Below are positions 8,051 to 15,882 of a stretch of 31,942 nt of DNA, piece by piece. Within the stretch, counting starts at the first letter, position 1; every line of letters begins with the position of its first letter. Both the position numbers and the translations under genes were made by a program. Source of the stretch: GCA-003244245 sp039924425 (GTDB taxonomy: Bacteria > Actinomycetota > Actinomycetes > Mycobacteriales > Pseudonocardiaceae); assembly GCA_039924425.1 (NCBI GenBank), contig JBDTAX010000034.1:1-31942 (forward strand), in the 5' to 3' direction. A model generated the notes under the pieces. It worked only from the letters and a program-made list of their open reading frames with translations. It was not told the origin of the DNA and made no database searches.

Positions 8051-8377
8051 TCATGGATGCATGTGCACCTCGTGAGGCGGGGTTGGGTTGGCCCACACCA
8101 GGCGGATCTTTCGGAACAGGGAGCACTTCCGCTGGGCGTGTTCGACCGAGTCGAAAGTCCGGCGCAGGCTGCGGTCCGCAGCGAGCACCTCGACGTGGTC
8201 ATCGAAGGCCATGCCCCAGGCGTAGACCCAGGCGTCGTCCCGCTCGCCGTGCTCCTCGACCAGCGCGAACACCCGCGGCGCATCCTCGTCGACGAGCTCG
8301 CGCACCTCTGCGGCGAACTCTTCCTCGCTGATCGGTTCCGCATCGCTCAGTGGCTCGAAGTCTTCGTGGATCGTCAT
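8051..8377 (-). CDS. Small acidic protein next to the XRE/DUF397 pair
   Basis: A 108-residue protein of no family I can name. The first third is very acidic (HEDFEPLSDAEPISEEEF) and probably helical; the remainder is mixed, with SLRRTFDSVEHAQRKCSLF and a conserved-looking end IRLVWANP. There is no membrane segment or signal peptide. The frame is open to 8470, but the ATG at 8377 has GGAGGG a few bases upstream and begins MTIHEDFEPL. It diverges from the XRE regulator over about 200 bp carrying an AT-rich palindrome, so it may belong to the same regulatory module. Function unknown; converges with the crotonase gene. Confidence 0.75.
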   Translation of the reverse strand: MTIHEDFEPLSDAEPISEEEFAAEVRELVDEDAPRVFALVEEHGERDDAWVYAWGMAFDDHVEVLAADRSLRRTFDSVEHAQRKCSLFRKIRLVWANPTPPHEVHMHP

Positions 8378-8476
8378 GGTTGCCCTCCGGTTTCGTGGGC
8401 CTCGGGGGCGGACACGGTGTGTCGCGTGGTCCGCCCCGACGGACACTCTATGATTGGGTTGCACCATCATTAAATA

Positions 8477-8503
8477 GGAAACCTAGAAAATAAACGGGTT
8501 TCC
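8477..8503. promoter_or_regulatory. AT-rich palindrome, candidate XRE operator
   Basis: GGAAACC (8477-8483) and GGTTTCC (8497-8503) form a 7-bp inverted repeat with a 13-bp A/T-rich centre. It lies in the most AT-rich stretch of this part of the window, between the divergent small acidic gene and the XRE regulator gene (start 8577). Position, symmetry and base composition suit a promoter with an operator, possibly for autoregulation by the XRE protein. Confidence 0.45.
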
Positions 8504-8576
8504 CAAATCATCGCCCGAAAGGGTGGTTCAGTGTGCCCGCTGGTGGGCACGGTCATCGGAGCCGCGGGAGGTCGTG

Positions 8577-9440
8577 ATGGATCGCGGAGTGAGCCCGACG
8601 CTGCGGCTGTGGCAGTTGGCCGAGTCGCTGCGGGGCCACCGGGAACGCATGGAGCTGACCATCGAGGAAGCCGCCGCGCGGCTCAAGCCGCACTCGCCGC
8701 GCTGGTCGCGCTCGAAGCTGCAACGCGTCGAGACTCGGGCGTACGCGCCGCTGCCCGCAGAGGTCGAGCACCTGGCGGCGGCCTACGACGTGCCCGCCAC
8801 AGAGACTGCGATTCTGGTGCGAATGGCCCGCGAGGCCCGGCAGAAGGGTTGGTGGCAGTCCAGCGCGGTGCCCAAGCCGTACCAGACGATGGTCGGGTTG
8901 GAGCAGGCAGCGACCACGGTGCGCGAGTTCGCGCTAGCCCTGGTGCCCGGCCTGCTGCAGACCTCCGATTACGCCCGCGCACTGGCAACCACCCTCGAGC
9001 CAACCACCCCGATCGAGGTGCTGGAGAACCGGATCGCCGCTCGGATGATTCGCCAGCACGTGCTCACCGGCACCGACCCGCTCATCTACGAGGTGATCTT
9101 CAGTGAGGCGGTGCTGCACTGCCCGGTGGGCGGCGGCCGGCTGATGCGCGGGCAGCTTGAACACCTGCTGGAACTGAGCGGCCGGCCCAACATTTCCATC
9201 CAAATGCTGCCGTTCGCGGCTGGTGCACATCCCGGCATGGAAGGGGCGTTCGCCATCGTCACCCTGCCCGACTTGGCGCACGATGTGGGCTATGTGGAGG
9301 GGCCAGCGGGCTCGATCTACCTGGAAGAGCAAGATCACGTGCGGCGGTGCATCATGCGCTTCGCCGTACTCAGTTCACTGGCATTGTCCGCAGCGGAGTC
9401 CGTTGAGCGCATCTCCACTACACTGACGCGGTACCAGTGA
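8577..9440 (+). CDS. XRE-family regulator with DUF5753 (Scr1-like)
   Basis: A 287-residue regulator. Residues ~8-70 are a helix-turn-helix of the XRE type (LRLWQLAESLRGHRERMELT, then WSRSKLQRVET). The rest is the DUF5753 domain typical of actinobacterial Scr1/WhiJ-like proteins (LVPGLLQTSDYARAL, RQHVLTGTDPLIYEVIFSEAVL, ISIQMLPFAAGAHPGMEGAFAI, VGYVEGPAGSIYLEE). ATG 8577 has GGGAGG five bases upstream. It is followed after 20 bases by a DUF397 gene, the usual partner; in Streptomyces such pairs influence development and behave somewhat like antitoxin/toxin pairs. Ligand and targets are unknown. Confidence 0.92.
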   Translation: MDRGVSPTLRLWQLAESLRGHRERMELTIEEAAARLKPHSPRWSRSKLQRVETRAYAPLPAEVEHLAAAYDVPATETAILVRMAREARQKGWWQSSAVPKPYQTMVGLEQAATTVREFALALVPGLLQTSDYARALATTLEPTTPIEVLENRIAARMIRQHVLTGTDPLIYEVIFSEAVLHCPVGGGRLMRGQLEHLLELSGRPNISIQMLPFAAGAHPGMEGAFAIVTLPDLAHDVGYVEGPAGSIYLEEQDHVRRCIMRFAVLSSLALSAAESVERISTTLTRYQ

Positions 9441-9460
9441 CCTAGGAGAGGAGGCGCGGG

Positions 9461-9682
9461 ATGACCCGAGTGGATCTGTCCCGCGCGGTGTGGCGCAAGA
9501 GCAGCCGTAGCCCGGCCAATGGCGGCACCATCGACTGCGTCGAGGTGGCGGCGCTGGGCGGTGGCCGGATCGCGGTGCGGGACAGCAAGCACCCCGGCGG
9601 GGCCGTGCTGTTCCTCCCCCTCGCCGACTTAGCCGCCTTGATCAACGGCGTGCGCAACGACGAGTTCAGCAACCTAGCCTGA
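9461..9682 (+). CDS. DUF397 protein, partner of the XRE regulator
   Basis: A 73-residue DUF397 protein with the family signature WRKSSRSPANGGTIDCVEVA followed by GRIAVRDSKHPGGAVL. ATG 9461 follows GGAGAGGAGG, a strong ribosome site, 20 bases after the regulator stop; the two are almost certainly co-transcribed. DUF397 proteins are small cytoplasmic partners of Scr1/WhiJ-type regulators and are thought to relieve or modulate their DNA binding. No enzyme motif is present. Confidence 0.92.
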   Translation: MTRVDLSRAVWRKSSRSPANGGTIDCVEVAALGGGRIAVRDSKHPGGAVLFLPLADLAALINGVRNDEFSNLA

Positions 9683-9843
9683 CCCTTCCGCCTCGCTGCT
9701 CGTCGTCGCCAGCGACCCGGCGCCGGTCGCACAACAATGGTCCAAATCACCCACGGACATGGTGAGGTGGTTCACCCCATCGGGTGTTCGAGAGGGGTCT
9801 GGGGCACCCGGTTTTTGTCAGGGGTACCGGCAACAATCGGGAT

Positions 9844-11432
9844 GTGACTGTAGCCCTGCGCGAGCCCGTGCACGTGATGTCGGATTGTCTCGACAGCGTG
9901 CGCGGATCGCTCAGCGGCCTGGATGACAAGGCGATCGCCGAGACGCTCCGAGACATTGAGGTGTTGTCTCGTCGGACGCATGCGGTGATGCTGGAGCTGG
10001 TCGCTGAAGCCGACTCGCGGGCCATCGCCGCCCGGGAGGGTTTCGGTGGCACCGCGCGGCTGCTGGCGGGGATGCTCAACCTGTCCGCCGCGGAGGCGCG
10101 CACGCGGGTAGAACACGCGGTGATGGTGGGTACCCGCCGCACCATCACCGGCGACACCTTGACGCCTCGGCTGCCCGCGACCGCCGCCGCGCTGGCCGCT
10201 GGCGAGATCGGCACCGGGCAGCTACGGGTGATCACCGAGACGATGGCCGCCCTGCCCGCCTCAGTCCCCGAGCTGGCACGAGAACGCACCGAGGTTGAGC
10301 TGGCTGGCTACGCCCGTGACTTCGACCCCCGCCGGCTGCGCATCATCGCCCACCGGATGCTCACCACCCTCGACCCCGACGGACCGCAGCCAGACGAGGA
10401 TCCCACTCCCGCGACACCAGTACGCGGGGAGCTGTGGCTGCGCAACCGCCGGGACGGGCGACTGGGACTGGAGGGCTGGCTGGACCCCGAGCACGGCGAC
10501 ATGGTCCGCGCCCTGATCGAGCAACTCGCCGCCCGCCGCCCCACCACCGACGACAGCGTCCCCGACACCAGAACGGTCCCGCAGCGCCAAGCCGACGCGC
10601 TCATCGAGCTGTGCGACCGGGCCCGTGGCGCCGACGAGTTCCCCACCACCGCAGGAGAACCCCCACACGTCACGGTGACCATCGACTGGCACGCGCTACG
10701 TGCCGAGCTCGGAACCGGCCTGATGGACTACGGGCAGCCGATCAACGCCGCAGACGCCCGCCGCCTCGCCTGCGACCGCAAACTGATTCCCGTGGTGCTC
10801 GGCGGCGACTCCGAACCCCTCGACGTCGGCCGCGCCCTGCGCACCGTACCCCTGGGCATCCGCCGCGCCCTCGTCGCCCGAGACGGCGGGTGCACCTTCC
10901 CGAGCTGCGATCGAGCACCCGGACTCTGCGCCGCGCACCACGCGCGCCACTGGATCGACAATTGGATCGACAATGGATCGACAACTGGATCGACAACGGC
11001 GACACCGCAGTGGGAAATTGTTGCCTGCTGTGCACGATGCACCACCAACAAGTGCACCTGCAAGGCTGGGACATCACCATCCACGGCGGACGCGTCGAAT
11101 TCCGGCCACCCGCCATCATCGACCCCGACCACCGACCTTGGTGTCAGCCGGTGGAAGCAATCCTTGCTGGCGGGCGGTCCGGTCACGCGAGACGCCAGCA
11201 TTCGGGCTCTCCGCACGACCAGTATCAACAAGTCCGGTCACGTGCTCGTGGGATCTACGGCTGGAATACAGCTAGCCGAAGCGGCGGGAAACCGGTGCAT
11301 CATCCATCCGAGAATGGCGAGTCCGGGGACAGCGAGCAGGGTCGACATGGCGAAGAACTCTACCCAGGCCATGTGGTCGGCGACCCAGCCGCCGGTCGAG
11401 GCGAGGATTGTCCGCCCGAAGGCCATGAATGA
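9844..11432 (+). pseudogene. 13E12-family HNH endonuclease gene, frameshifted by tandem repeat
   Basis: The first ~370 codons are intact DUF222 (RRTHAVMLELVAEADSRAIA; LPATAAALAAGEIGTGQLRVI; YARDFDPRRLRIIAHRML), then the HNH start RRALVARDGGCTFPSCDRAP...CAAHHARHWIDN. At 10951-10997 a 12-bp unit is present four times, one copy being 11 bp, which shifts the frame. The initial frame then runs on as unrelated sequence to 11463. The proper HNH continuation (WIDNGDTAV, LLCTMHHQQVHLQGWDITIHG, FRPPAIIDPDHRPW) lies in the third-position-0 frame and ends at 11432. Extra C-terminal sequence overlaps the antisense permease gene. The start is uncertain (GTG 9844 or ATG 9877; neither has a good ribosome site). 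13E12 proteins are multicopy actinobacterial HNH proteins of unclear role. A sequencing error in the repeat is the alternative explanation. Confidence 0.8.
10951..10997 (+). repeat. 12-bp tandem repeat, four copies, one 11 bp
   Basis: Units TGGATCGACAAT (10951-10962), TGGATCGACAA (10963-10973), TGGATCGACAAC (10974-10985) and TGGATCGACAAC (10986-10997). One copy encodes the conserved WIDN of the HNH motif; the other three add 35 bp. The 11-bp copy moves the rest of the gene out of frame. This looks like recent slippage or duplication at the active-site region. Confidence 0.92.
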
Positions 11433-12641
11433 GGTGAACAGAGCGTACTGCGTCGCGGCGTAGGTCGCGTTGCAGAGCACCGCCAGGTATGCGACGAGGG
11501 CAGCCGAAGCCATGCCACCGGTCAGGTTCTCCATCGTGACTGTGCAGACGAGGACGCGTACGTCGTGACCAGCCAGCGCCTGGGCGGCGAACATCAGGGT
11601 TGAGAGCGCTTGGCAGATCCCACATACCAACAGTGCTTTCATGACGCCGTACCGGCCAACGGCGAGGCCGCCGAGGAAGACGCCGGTCAGCGTGGCGCCT
11701 AAACCAAAGGTTTTGGTCACCGTCGCGATCTCGACTTTGCTGAAGCCGATTGTGAGGTAGAAGGGATTGGCCATGGTTCCGGCGAAGGCGTCGCCGAGGG
11801 TGTAGAGCACGATAAAGGCCAGGACAACGACAGCGACCGCGACCCCTTGGCGGCGGAGAAACTCAGCGAAGGGTGCGACGACCGCCTCCCGGAGACGGCC
11901 TGGGAGCTCGGCGCTCGGTGTCGCCACCGCGGCGGCTCTCGGTTCGGGGGCCAACAGCGTGGTCACCAGCCCGACCACGAGCAGTCCCGCCATTGCCGCA
12001 TAAACCCACGACCACGGCAGCACCGCGGCGAGGAAGAGTGCCCCCGCGCCACTGGCCAGCATCCCCAGCCGGTAACCGTACTGCGTCATGGCGGCAGCCG
12101 CACCTTGCTCGTGCTCGCGCGCCGTCTCGATTCGGTAAGCATCAATGATGACGTCTTGACTGGCGGAGAGGAAGGCGACGGCCAGTGCAGCTACGACGGT
12201 CCAGATTGGCGCCTGCTCGGGCCGCGTGGCGCCGAGTGCCATGATGGCGCCGACCAGAGCGAGCTGGACCACAAGTAGCCAGCTTCGCCGCCGCCCCAGT
12301 CGTCGGGTCAGCATGGGAATCGGCACGCGGTCGAGGAGGGGGGACCACACGAACTTGACGTTGTAGGGCACGCCCAGCATGGCGAACAGGCCGATCGAGG
12401 TGAGCGACAGCCGCAGTTCCGTCAGCCAGATGGCGAGGGTCGCCCCGGTCAACGCCAGCGGAAGCCCGCTGGCGAAGCCCATCAGAAAAATGATCCCCAG
12501 CCGGGGCTCTCGGTAGGCGGCGAGGGCGGTGAGCCATCTGCATCCAGCCGGACGCGCCGTCGCCTCGGCCTCGCGGGCGCTCCGACAATGCAATCCCACG
12601 GCGTTATGGCGCAAGCCCAGCTCCGAGGCGATCGGCTCCAC
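11238..12641 (-). CDS. AmpG-like major facilitator permease
   Basis: A ~467-residue, 12-helix MFS protein resembling AmpG muropeptide permeases. Visible signatures are GFASGLPLALTGATLAIWLTE, SIGLFAMLGVPYNVKFVWSP, LSASQDVIIDAYRIE and MTQYGYRLGMLASG, then LLAPEP before the central loop. AmpG imports GlcNAc-anhydroMurNAc peptides in Gram-negative cell-wall recycling. The start is uncertain: the GTG at 12641 leaves about 40 poorly family-like residues before AAYREPRLGIIFLMGF; internal GTG or TTG codons are possible. The gene appears less GC-biased than its neighbours, and its 3' end overlaps the tail of the broken HNH gene, which suggests insertion or transfer into a decayed locus. Substrate in this host is inferred only. 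Confidence 0.82.
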   Translation of the reverse strand: MEPIASELGLRHNAVGLHCRSAREAEATARPAGCRWLTALAAYREPRLGIIFLMGFASGLPLALTGATLAIWLTELRLSLTSIGLFAMLGVPYNVKFVWSPLLDRVPIPMLTRRLGRRRSWLLVVQLALVGAIMALGATRPEQAPIWTVVAALAVAFLSASQDVIIDAYRIETAREHEQGAAAAMTQYGYRLGMLASGAGALFLAAVLPWSWVYAAMAGLLVVGLVTTLLAPEPRAAAVATPSAELPGRLREAVVAPFAEFLRRQGVAVAVVVLAFIVLYTLGDAFAGTMANPFYLTIGFSKVEIATVTKTFGLGATLTGVFLGGLAVGRYGVMKALLVCGICQALSTLMFAAQALAGHDVRVLVCTVTMENLTGGMASAALVAYLAVLCNATYAATQYALFTSFMAFGRTILASTGGWVADHMAWVEFFAMSTLLAVPGLAILGWMMHRFPAASASCIPAVDPTST

Positions 12642-12854
12642 CCGCGACCCCAGGAATGTCCCACCTCCAGTCAGTACCGATGGCTCAACGACACTAGCGC
12701 TCTACGCAGAGTGAGAGAAACCGAGCACGTGCGGGGCCTGGGTTCCTGACCCGAAAATCAAACCGGGGACTCGCATCAGATCGGATGGCGTGTCGGCGAG
12801 CGGGCGGCCGGGTACTCGACTCGAACGTTAACGACAGTCTGGAGGTGGCCGACC

Positions 12855-13102
12855 ATGCCGGCACGCGACGAGTTGCCGATCACTGGGAACCCAAGGACAA
12901 AGCGGGACCCTCAGACGAGCAGGCGGCGCGCGGCGGCGCCGGCACCGACCTGCCCACTGCCGGCGGCGTCGACGCCAGCAAGAAACACCTGACGCAGCTG
13001 GCCCGCCGGCTGAACATCCGCGGCCGCTCACGGATGACCAAAGACGAGCTGGTGGACGCGATCCGCAGGGCGAACAATCGCGAGACCACCCGTGCCCGGG
13101 GC
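12855..13102 (+). pseudogene. chaB: chaB gene with internal deletion and frameshift
   Basis: A strong ribosome site (GGAGGT, 12841-12846) precedes ATG 12855, which encodes MPARDELP, the invariant ChaB N-terminus. Immediately afterwards, in a different frame, the sequence resumes as DHWEPKDKAGPSDEQAA, the segment that follows the ChaB domain. It continues to the C-terminal Rho-N/SAP-like part (SKKHLTQLARRLNIRGRSRMTKDELVDAI). The central ChaB core, roughly 45-50 residues judging from the family as I remember it, is missing at the junction near 12877. From the ATG, translation leaves the family after eight residues and stops soon. An ATG at 12785 is open through the C-terminal part but lacks a ribosome site. 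The natural stop is also lost. Confidence 0.8.
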
Positions 13103-13158
13103 GACTGCCCCCCTCTGCCAGTTAGATTGGCGGGCGCTGGGTGGGGTACTCCGCTGGC

Positions 13159-14784
13159 ATGCTGGGAAGCAGTGACGCGGGGACACCGGATGCGGTGGTC
13201 ATCGGCGCGGGCCCCAACGGGCTGGTCGCCGCGAATGTGCTCGCCGATGCGGGTTGGCGGGTCGTGGTGTGCGAGGAGCAGCCGGAGCCGGGTGGCGGGG
13301 TGCGCAGCGGGGCGGGCCCGGCGGAGGGTTTCATTTACGATCACTGCAGCGCGTTCTATCCGATGACAGCCGCGTCCCGGGTGTTCCAGACCCTGGAGTT
13401 GGAGCGTTATGGGCTGAGTTGGTCGCACGCGACAAACGTGCTTGCCCATCCCTTGCTCGATGGGCGGGCCGCGGTGCTGTCCCGTGATGTGGAGCGCACC
13501 GCCGCCGGGCTAGAAAAGCTGGGTGCCGGCGACGGCGCGGCGTGGCGGCGGCTGTACCAGTTGTGGGAGGAGATTGGGCCACCGCTGTTGGACGCGTTGT
13601 TCGTCCCCTTTCCGCCGGTCCGTTCCGGTTTGCGGTTAGCGGCGACATTGCGGGCACGAGGACTGTTGCGGTTTATGCGGTTCGGGTTGTTGCCGGTGCG
13701 CAAGCTGGCCGAGGAGGAGTTCTCGGGACCGGGCTCATTGTTGCTGGCTGGCTGCGCACTGCATGCGGACCTGATGCCGGAATCCCCGGCGAGTTCCCTA
13801 TATGGGTGGCTGATGGCCATGCTCGGCCACCAATACGGGTGGCCAGTGCCCGAGGGCGGCTCGGGGGAGCTCACCGCCGCGCTGGTGCGACGGTTGAAGG
13901 AACGGGGGGGCTCACTGCGGTGTGGGGACGCGGTGCGTCAGGTCGTGGTTCGCCGCGGCCGAGCGGTGGCGGTGCGCACCGCATCAGGTACGGAGATCCC
14001 GGCCCGCCATGCGGTATTGGCGGCCATGGCAGCTACCCAGCTGTATGGCGGCCTGGTTGACTGGGATCATCTGCCGCCGCGGTTGCGCGAGGACATGCGG
14101 CGATTCCAGTGGGATTACTCAACTTTCAAGGTGGACTGGGCGCTGCGTCGACCGGTGCCGTGGCAAGCGGCCGGCGTGGCGGGGGCGGGGACCGTGCATC
14201 TCGCCGCGAGTCTGGACGAGATGAGTGACTACACCGCCCAGATCGCCACCGGGCGGGTGCCGCAGCGTCCGTTCCTGTTGATGGGGCAGATGACCACGGC
14301 TGATTCGTGCCGGTCCCCGGAAGGCACCGAGTCGCTGTGGGCCTACACCCACCTGCCGCGTCAGGTGCGCGGGGATGCCGGCGGCGATCTCACCGGGTGC
14401 TGGGACGAGCGGGAGCGGGAGAGCTTCGCCGACCGACTGGAGGTGCAGATCGAGCGTTTCGCCCCAGGGTGGCGCGAGCTGGTGATCGCGCGCCGGATCA
14501 CCGCGCCGGGGCAGTTCCAGGACAGCAACGCCAACCTCGTCGACGGCGCCATCAACGGCGGTACCGCCTCGGTGCACCAGCAGCTGATGTTCCGGCCGAC
14601 TCCGGGACTAGGGCGACCCGAAACTCCGGTCGCCGGGCTGTATCTTGCGTCGTCCTCGGCGCATCCGGGTGGGGCCGTGCACGGTGCCTGCGGCGCCAAC
14701 GCGGCCCGCACCGCGCTGCGCGGTGCCCGGGCTCACGCGCAGCGCTTCGCCGCGGCGGGCGTCCGGCTCGCCATCGGTCCCTGA
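13159..14784 (+). CDS. FAD-dependent oxidoreductase, phytoene dehydrogenase-like
   Basis: A 541-residue flavoprotein of the CrtI/phytoene desaturase-like family. The dinucleotide-binding fold is at residues ~11-40 (VVIGAGPNGLVAANVLADAG with acidic E at the end of strand 2, then PGGGVRS). The C-terminal FAD-contact motif is PVAGLYLASSSAHPGGAVHG followed by CGANAAR. The middle part is divergent, so the substrate need not be a carotenoid; actinobacteria carry several such paralogues with unknown substrates. ATG 13159 is chosen because it places the flavin motif at the usual distance; the frame is open from 13141. It follows the broken chaB and converges with the SRPBCC gene 25 bases after its stop. 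Confidence 0.88.
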   Translation: MLGSSDAGTPDAVVIGAGPNGLVAANVLADAGWRVVVCEEQPEPGGGVRSGAGPAEGFIYDHCSAFYPMTAASRVFQTLELERYGLSWSHATNVLAHPLLDGRAAVLSRDVERTAAGLEKLGAGDGAAWRRLYQLWEEIGPPLLDALFVPFPPVRSGLRLAATLRARGLLRFMRFGLLPVRKLAEEEFSGPGSLLLAGCALHADLMPESPASSLYGWLMAMLGHQYGWPVPEGGSGELTAALVRRLKERGGSLRCGDAVRQVVVRRGRAVAVRTASGTEIPARHAVLAAMAATQLYGGLVDWDHLPPRLREDMRRFQWDYSTFKVDWALRRPVPWQAAGVAGAGTVHLAASLDEMSDYTAQIATGRVPQRPFLLMGQMTTADSCRSPEGTESLWAYTHLPRQVRGDAGGDLTGCWDERERESFADRLEVQIERFAPGWRELVIARRITAPGQFQDSNANLVDGAINGGTASVHQQLMFRPTPGLGRPETPVAGLYLASSSAHPGGAVHGACGANAARTALRGARAHAQRFAAAGVRLAIGP

Positions 14785-14785
14785 G

Positions 14786-14815
14786 CCTGCGGGATCAGCG
14801 CCTGCGGGATCAGCG
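14786..14815 (+). repeat. 15-bp perfect tandem duplication
   Basis: CCTGCGGGATCAGCG occurs twice back to back (14786-14800, 14801-14815), starting just after the oxidoreductase stop. The second copy supplies the stop codon (complement 14810-14812) and last codon of the convergent SRPBCC gene; the first copy carries a spare copy of that stop. It looks like a recent slippage duplication. Confidence 0.9.
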
Positions 14816-15253
14816 CGGATGGCGCTCCCGGACCACCCGGGCCAGCGAACGAACCATGCGCTGGTTGCGGAAACGCAACAGGACTTCCACCCCCGCCCAA
14901 TGCAACCGGGCCCCCGGACCAGTCAGCGGGTGCTCATCGACGATCACCACGGTGTGGTCCTCCCCCCACGGCAGCAGCTCGATCGACACCCGGGCGCTTC
15001 CCAGCCGGCCGGCGTTCGCCTCCAGCTCCAGCCGACGCTCCGGGTCCACCAACCGAACCGTGGTGACGTCCTCCACCGTCCACCGGCTGACACCCACGAC
15101 GTAGCGCAGTCGCGAGCCCTGCGCCGGCCAGTCGGCGTCCACGTCACGAATGTGCTGCGTGCCCACCACCCACTCCGCATACGACCAGCCGTCGCTGAGC
15201 ACGCTCCACACCTGTTTGGGGTCCCGATCGACCAGCACATTCAACACAGCCAT
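14810..15253 (-). CDS. SRPBCC (START/Bet v1-fold) ligand-binding protein
   Basis: A 147-residue protein with the pattern of the polyketide cyclase/dehydrase-like SRPBCC family. It opens with MAVLNVLVDRDPKQVWSVLSDGWSYAEWVVG, continues through beta strands around GSRLRYVVGVSRWTVEDVTTV, and ends with a long amphipathic helix (LLRFRNQRMVRSLARVV). These proteins bind hydrophobic ligands in a helix-grip pocket; enzyme activity cannot be inferred. No signal peptide. ATG 15253 has a CAGGGG ribosome site about eleven bases upstream that overlaps a CCCTGA/TCAGGG dyad. It converges with the FAD oxidoreductase, with which it may share a pathway by adjacency only. Confidence 0.85.
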   Translation of the reverse strand: MAVLNVLVDRDPKQVWSVLSDGWSYAEWVVGTQHIRDVDADWPAQGSRLRYVVGVSRWTVEDVTTVRLVDPERRLELEANAGRLGSARVSIELLPWGEDHTVVIVDEHPLTGPGARLHWAGVEVLLRFRNQRMVRSLARVVRERHPR

Positions 15254-15301
15254 GCCACGGAATACCCCTGACTATCAGGGTCCAATCCACCCGCACCGCG
15301 C

Positions 15302-15371
15302 CCCCTGATGTTCCAACCCCAGACCGGCCAACCTCTACGCTGGGGCCGATCTACCGCAGGAACATCAGGGG
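15302..15371 (+). promoter_or_regulatory. Structured leader: 13-bp inverted repeat covering a ribosome site
   Basis: CCCCTGATGTTCC (15302-15314) is the exact reverse complement of GGAACATCAGGGG (15359-15371). A second inner pair, CCCCAG (15317-15322) with CTGGGG (15340-15345), is nested inside. The 3' arm contains part of the ribosome site AGGGGAGG of the membrane-protein gene at 15385, so in RNA the long stem would hide it. A further dyad (CCCTGA cta TCAGGG, 15266-15280) lies just upstream. Either an RNA switch or a pair of protein operators. Confidence 0.5.
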
Positions 15372-15384
15372 AGGCGGATCGAAC

Positions 15385-15882
15385 ATGGCGGGATCCGACG
15401 CGGCGAAGGTGACGGCCCCGGGCTGGGTCGTGGTCGGCGCGGGCTTGCTGGCCTACGGCTCGAGTTTCCTGCCCTGGTACACAACCAACGTCTCGGTCTT
15501 GAGCATCGACCGCTCGGCCAGCCAGGATGCCTGGCACGCGGGCAGCGGCGCCTGGCTGTCCGTGCTGCTGCTGGTGGTGGCCAGTGTGTCGGTGCTGGTG
15601 AGCACGTCAGTCCCACTAGGGCGGACCGCGGCTGGGACGCTGATCACGCTCGGGGCGTCTGTGCTGGGGTTGGTCACTCTCGTGCTGCGCTGGGTGACGT
15701 TCCCGGACGCCGGTGGCGGCCTGGGCGAACCCATCAACCTCGGCGACCTGGGGGAGATCGACCTGAGCGGCGCCTTCACGGTGTCCAGCGGTGCCGGTGC
15801 CGGCCTCTACCTGGGGCTGATCGCGGCGATCGCGGCCGTGGCGGCGTCGGTGGTCACGTTCCGCGCCGCCGGCCGCAACTAG
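15385..15882 (+). CDS. Four-helix membrane protein, unknown function
   Basis: A 165-residue integral membrane protein. Predicted helices are about residues 12-30, 56-73, 82-104 and 140-160. Between helices 1 and 2 is an extracytoplasmic-looking loop with PWYTTNVSVLSIDRSASQD, and between 3 and 4 a polar loop with GEPINLGDLGEIDLSG. The FLPWY at the end of helix 1 is often seen in small actinobacterial membrane proteins of unknown role. ATG 15385 follows GGGGAGG. No enzymatic or transport motif was recognised. It diverges from the SRPBCC gene and its stop overlaps the stop of the VOC gene. Confidence 0.82.
   Translation: MAGSDAAKVTAPGWVVVGAGLLAYGSSFLPWYTTNVSVLSIDRSASQDAWHAGSGAWLSVLLLVVASVSVLVSTSVPLGRTAAGTLITLGASVLGLVTLVLRWVTFPDAGGGLGEPINLGDLGEIDLSGAFTVSSGAGAGLYLGLIAAIAAVAASVVTFRAAGRN

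Noticed and set aside
10951..10997. Repeat cluster as a CRISPR array
   Set aside because: The units are 12 bp and contiguous with no spacers, and they encode part of the HNH motif.
12785..13366. Intact 193-codon gene covering the chaB region
   Set aside because: No ribosome site; the first 30 codons and the last 80 resemble nothing, and it overlaps the FAD oxidoreductase. The chaB ribosome site and start lie in another frame, so decay is the better explanation.
14307..15104. 265-codon plus-strand frame
   Set aside because: Out-of-frame shadow over the FAD oxidoreductase and antisense to the SRPBCC gene, Arg-rich composition.
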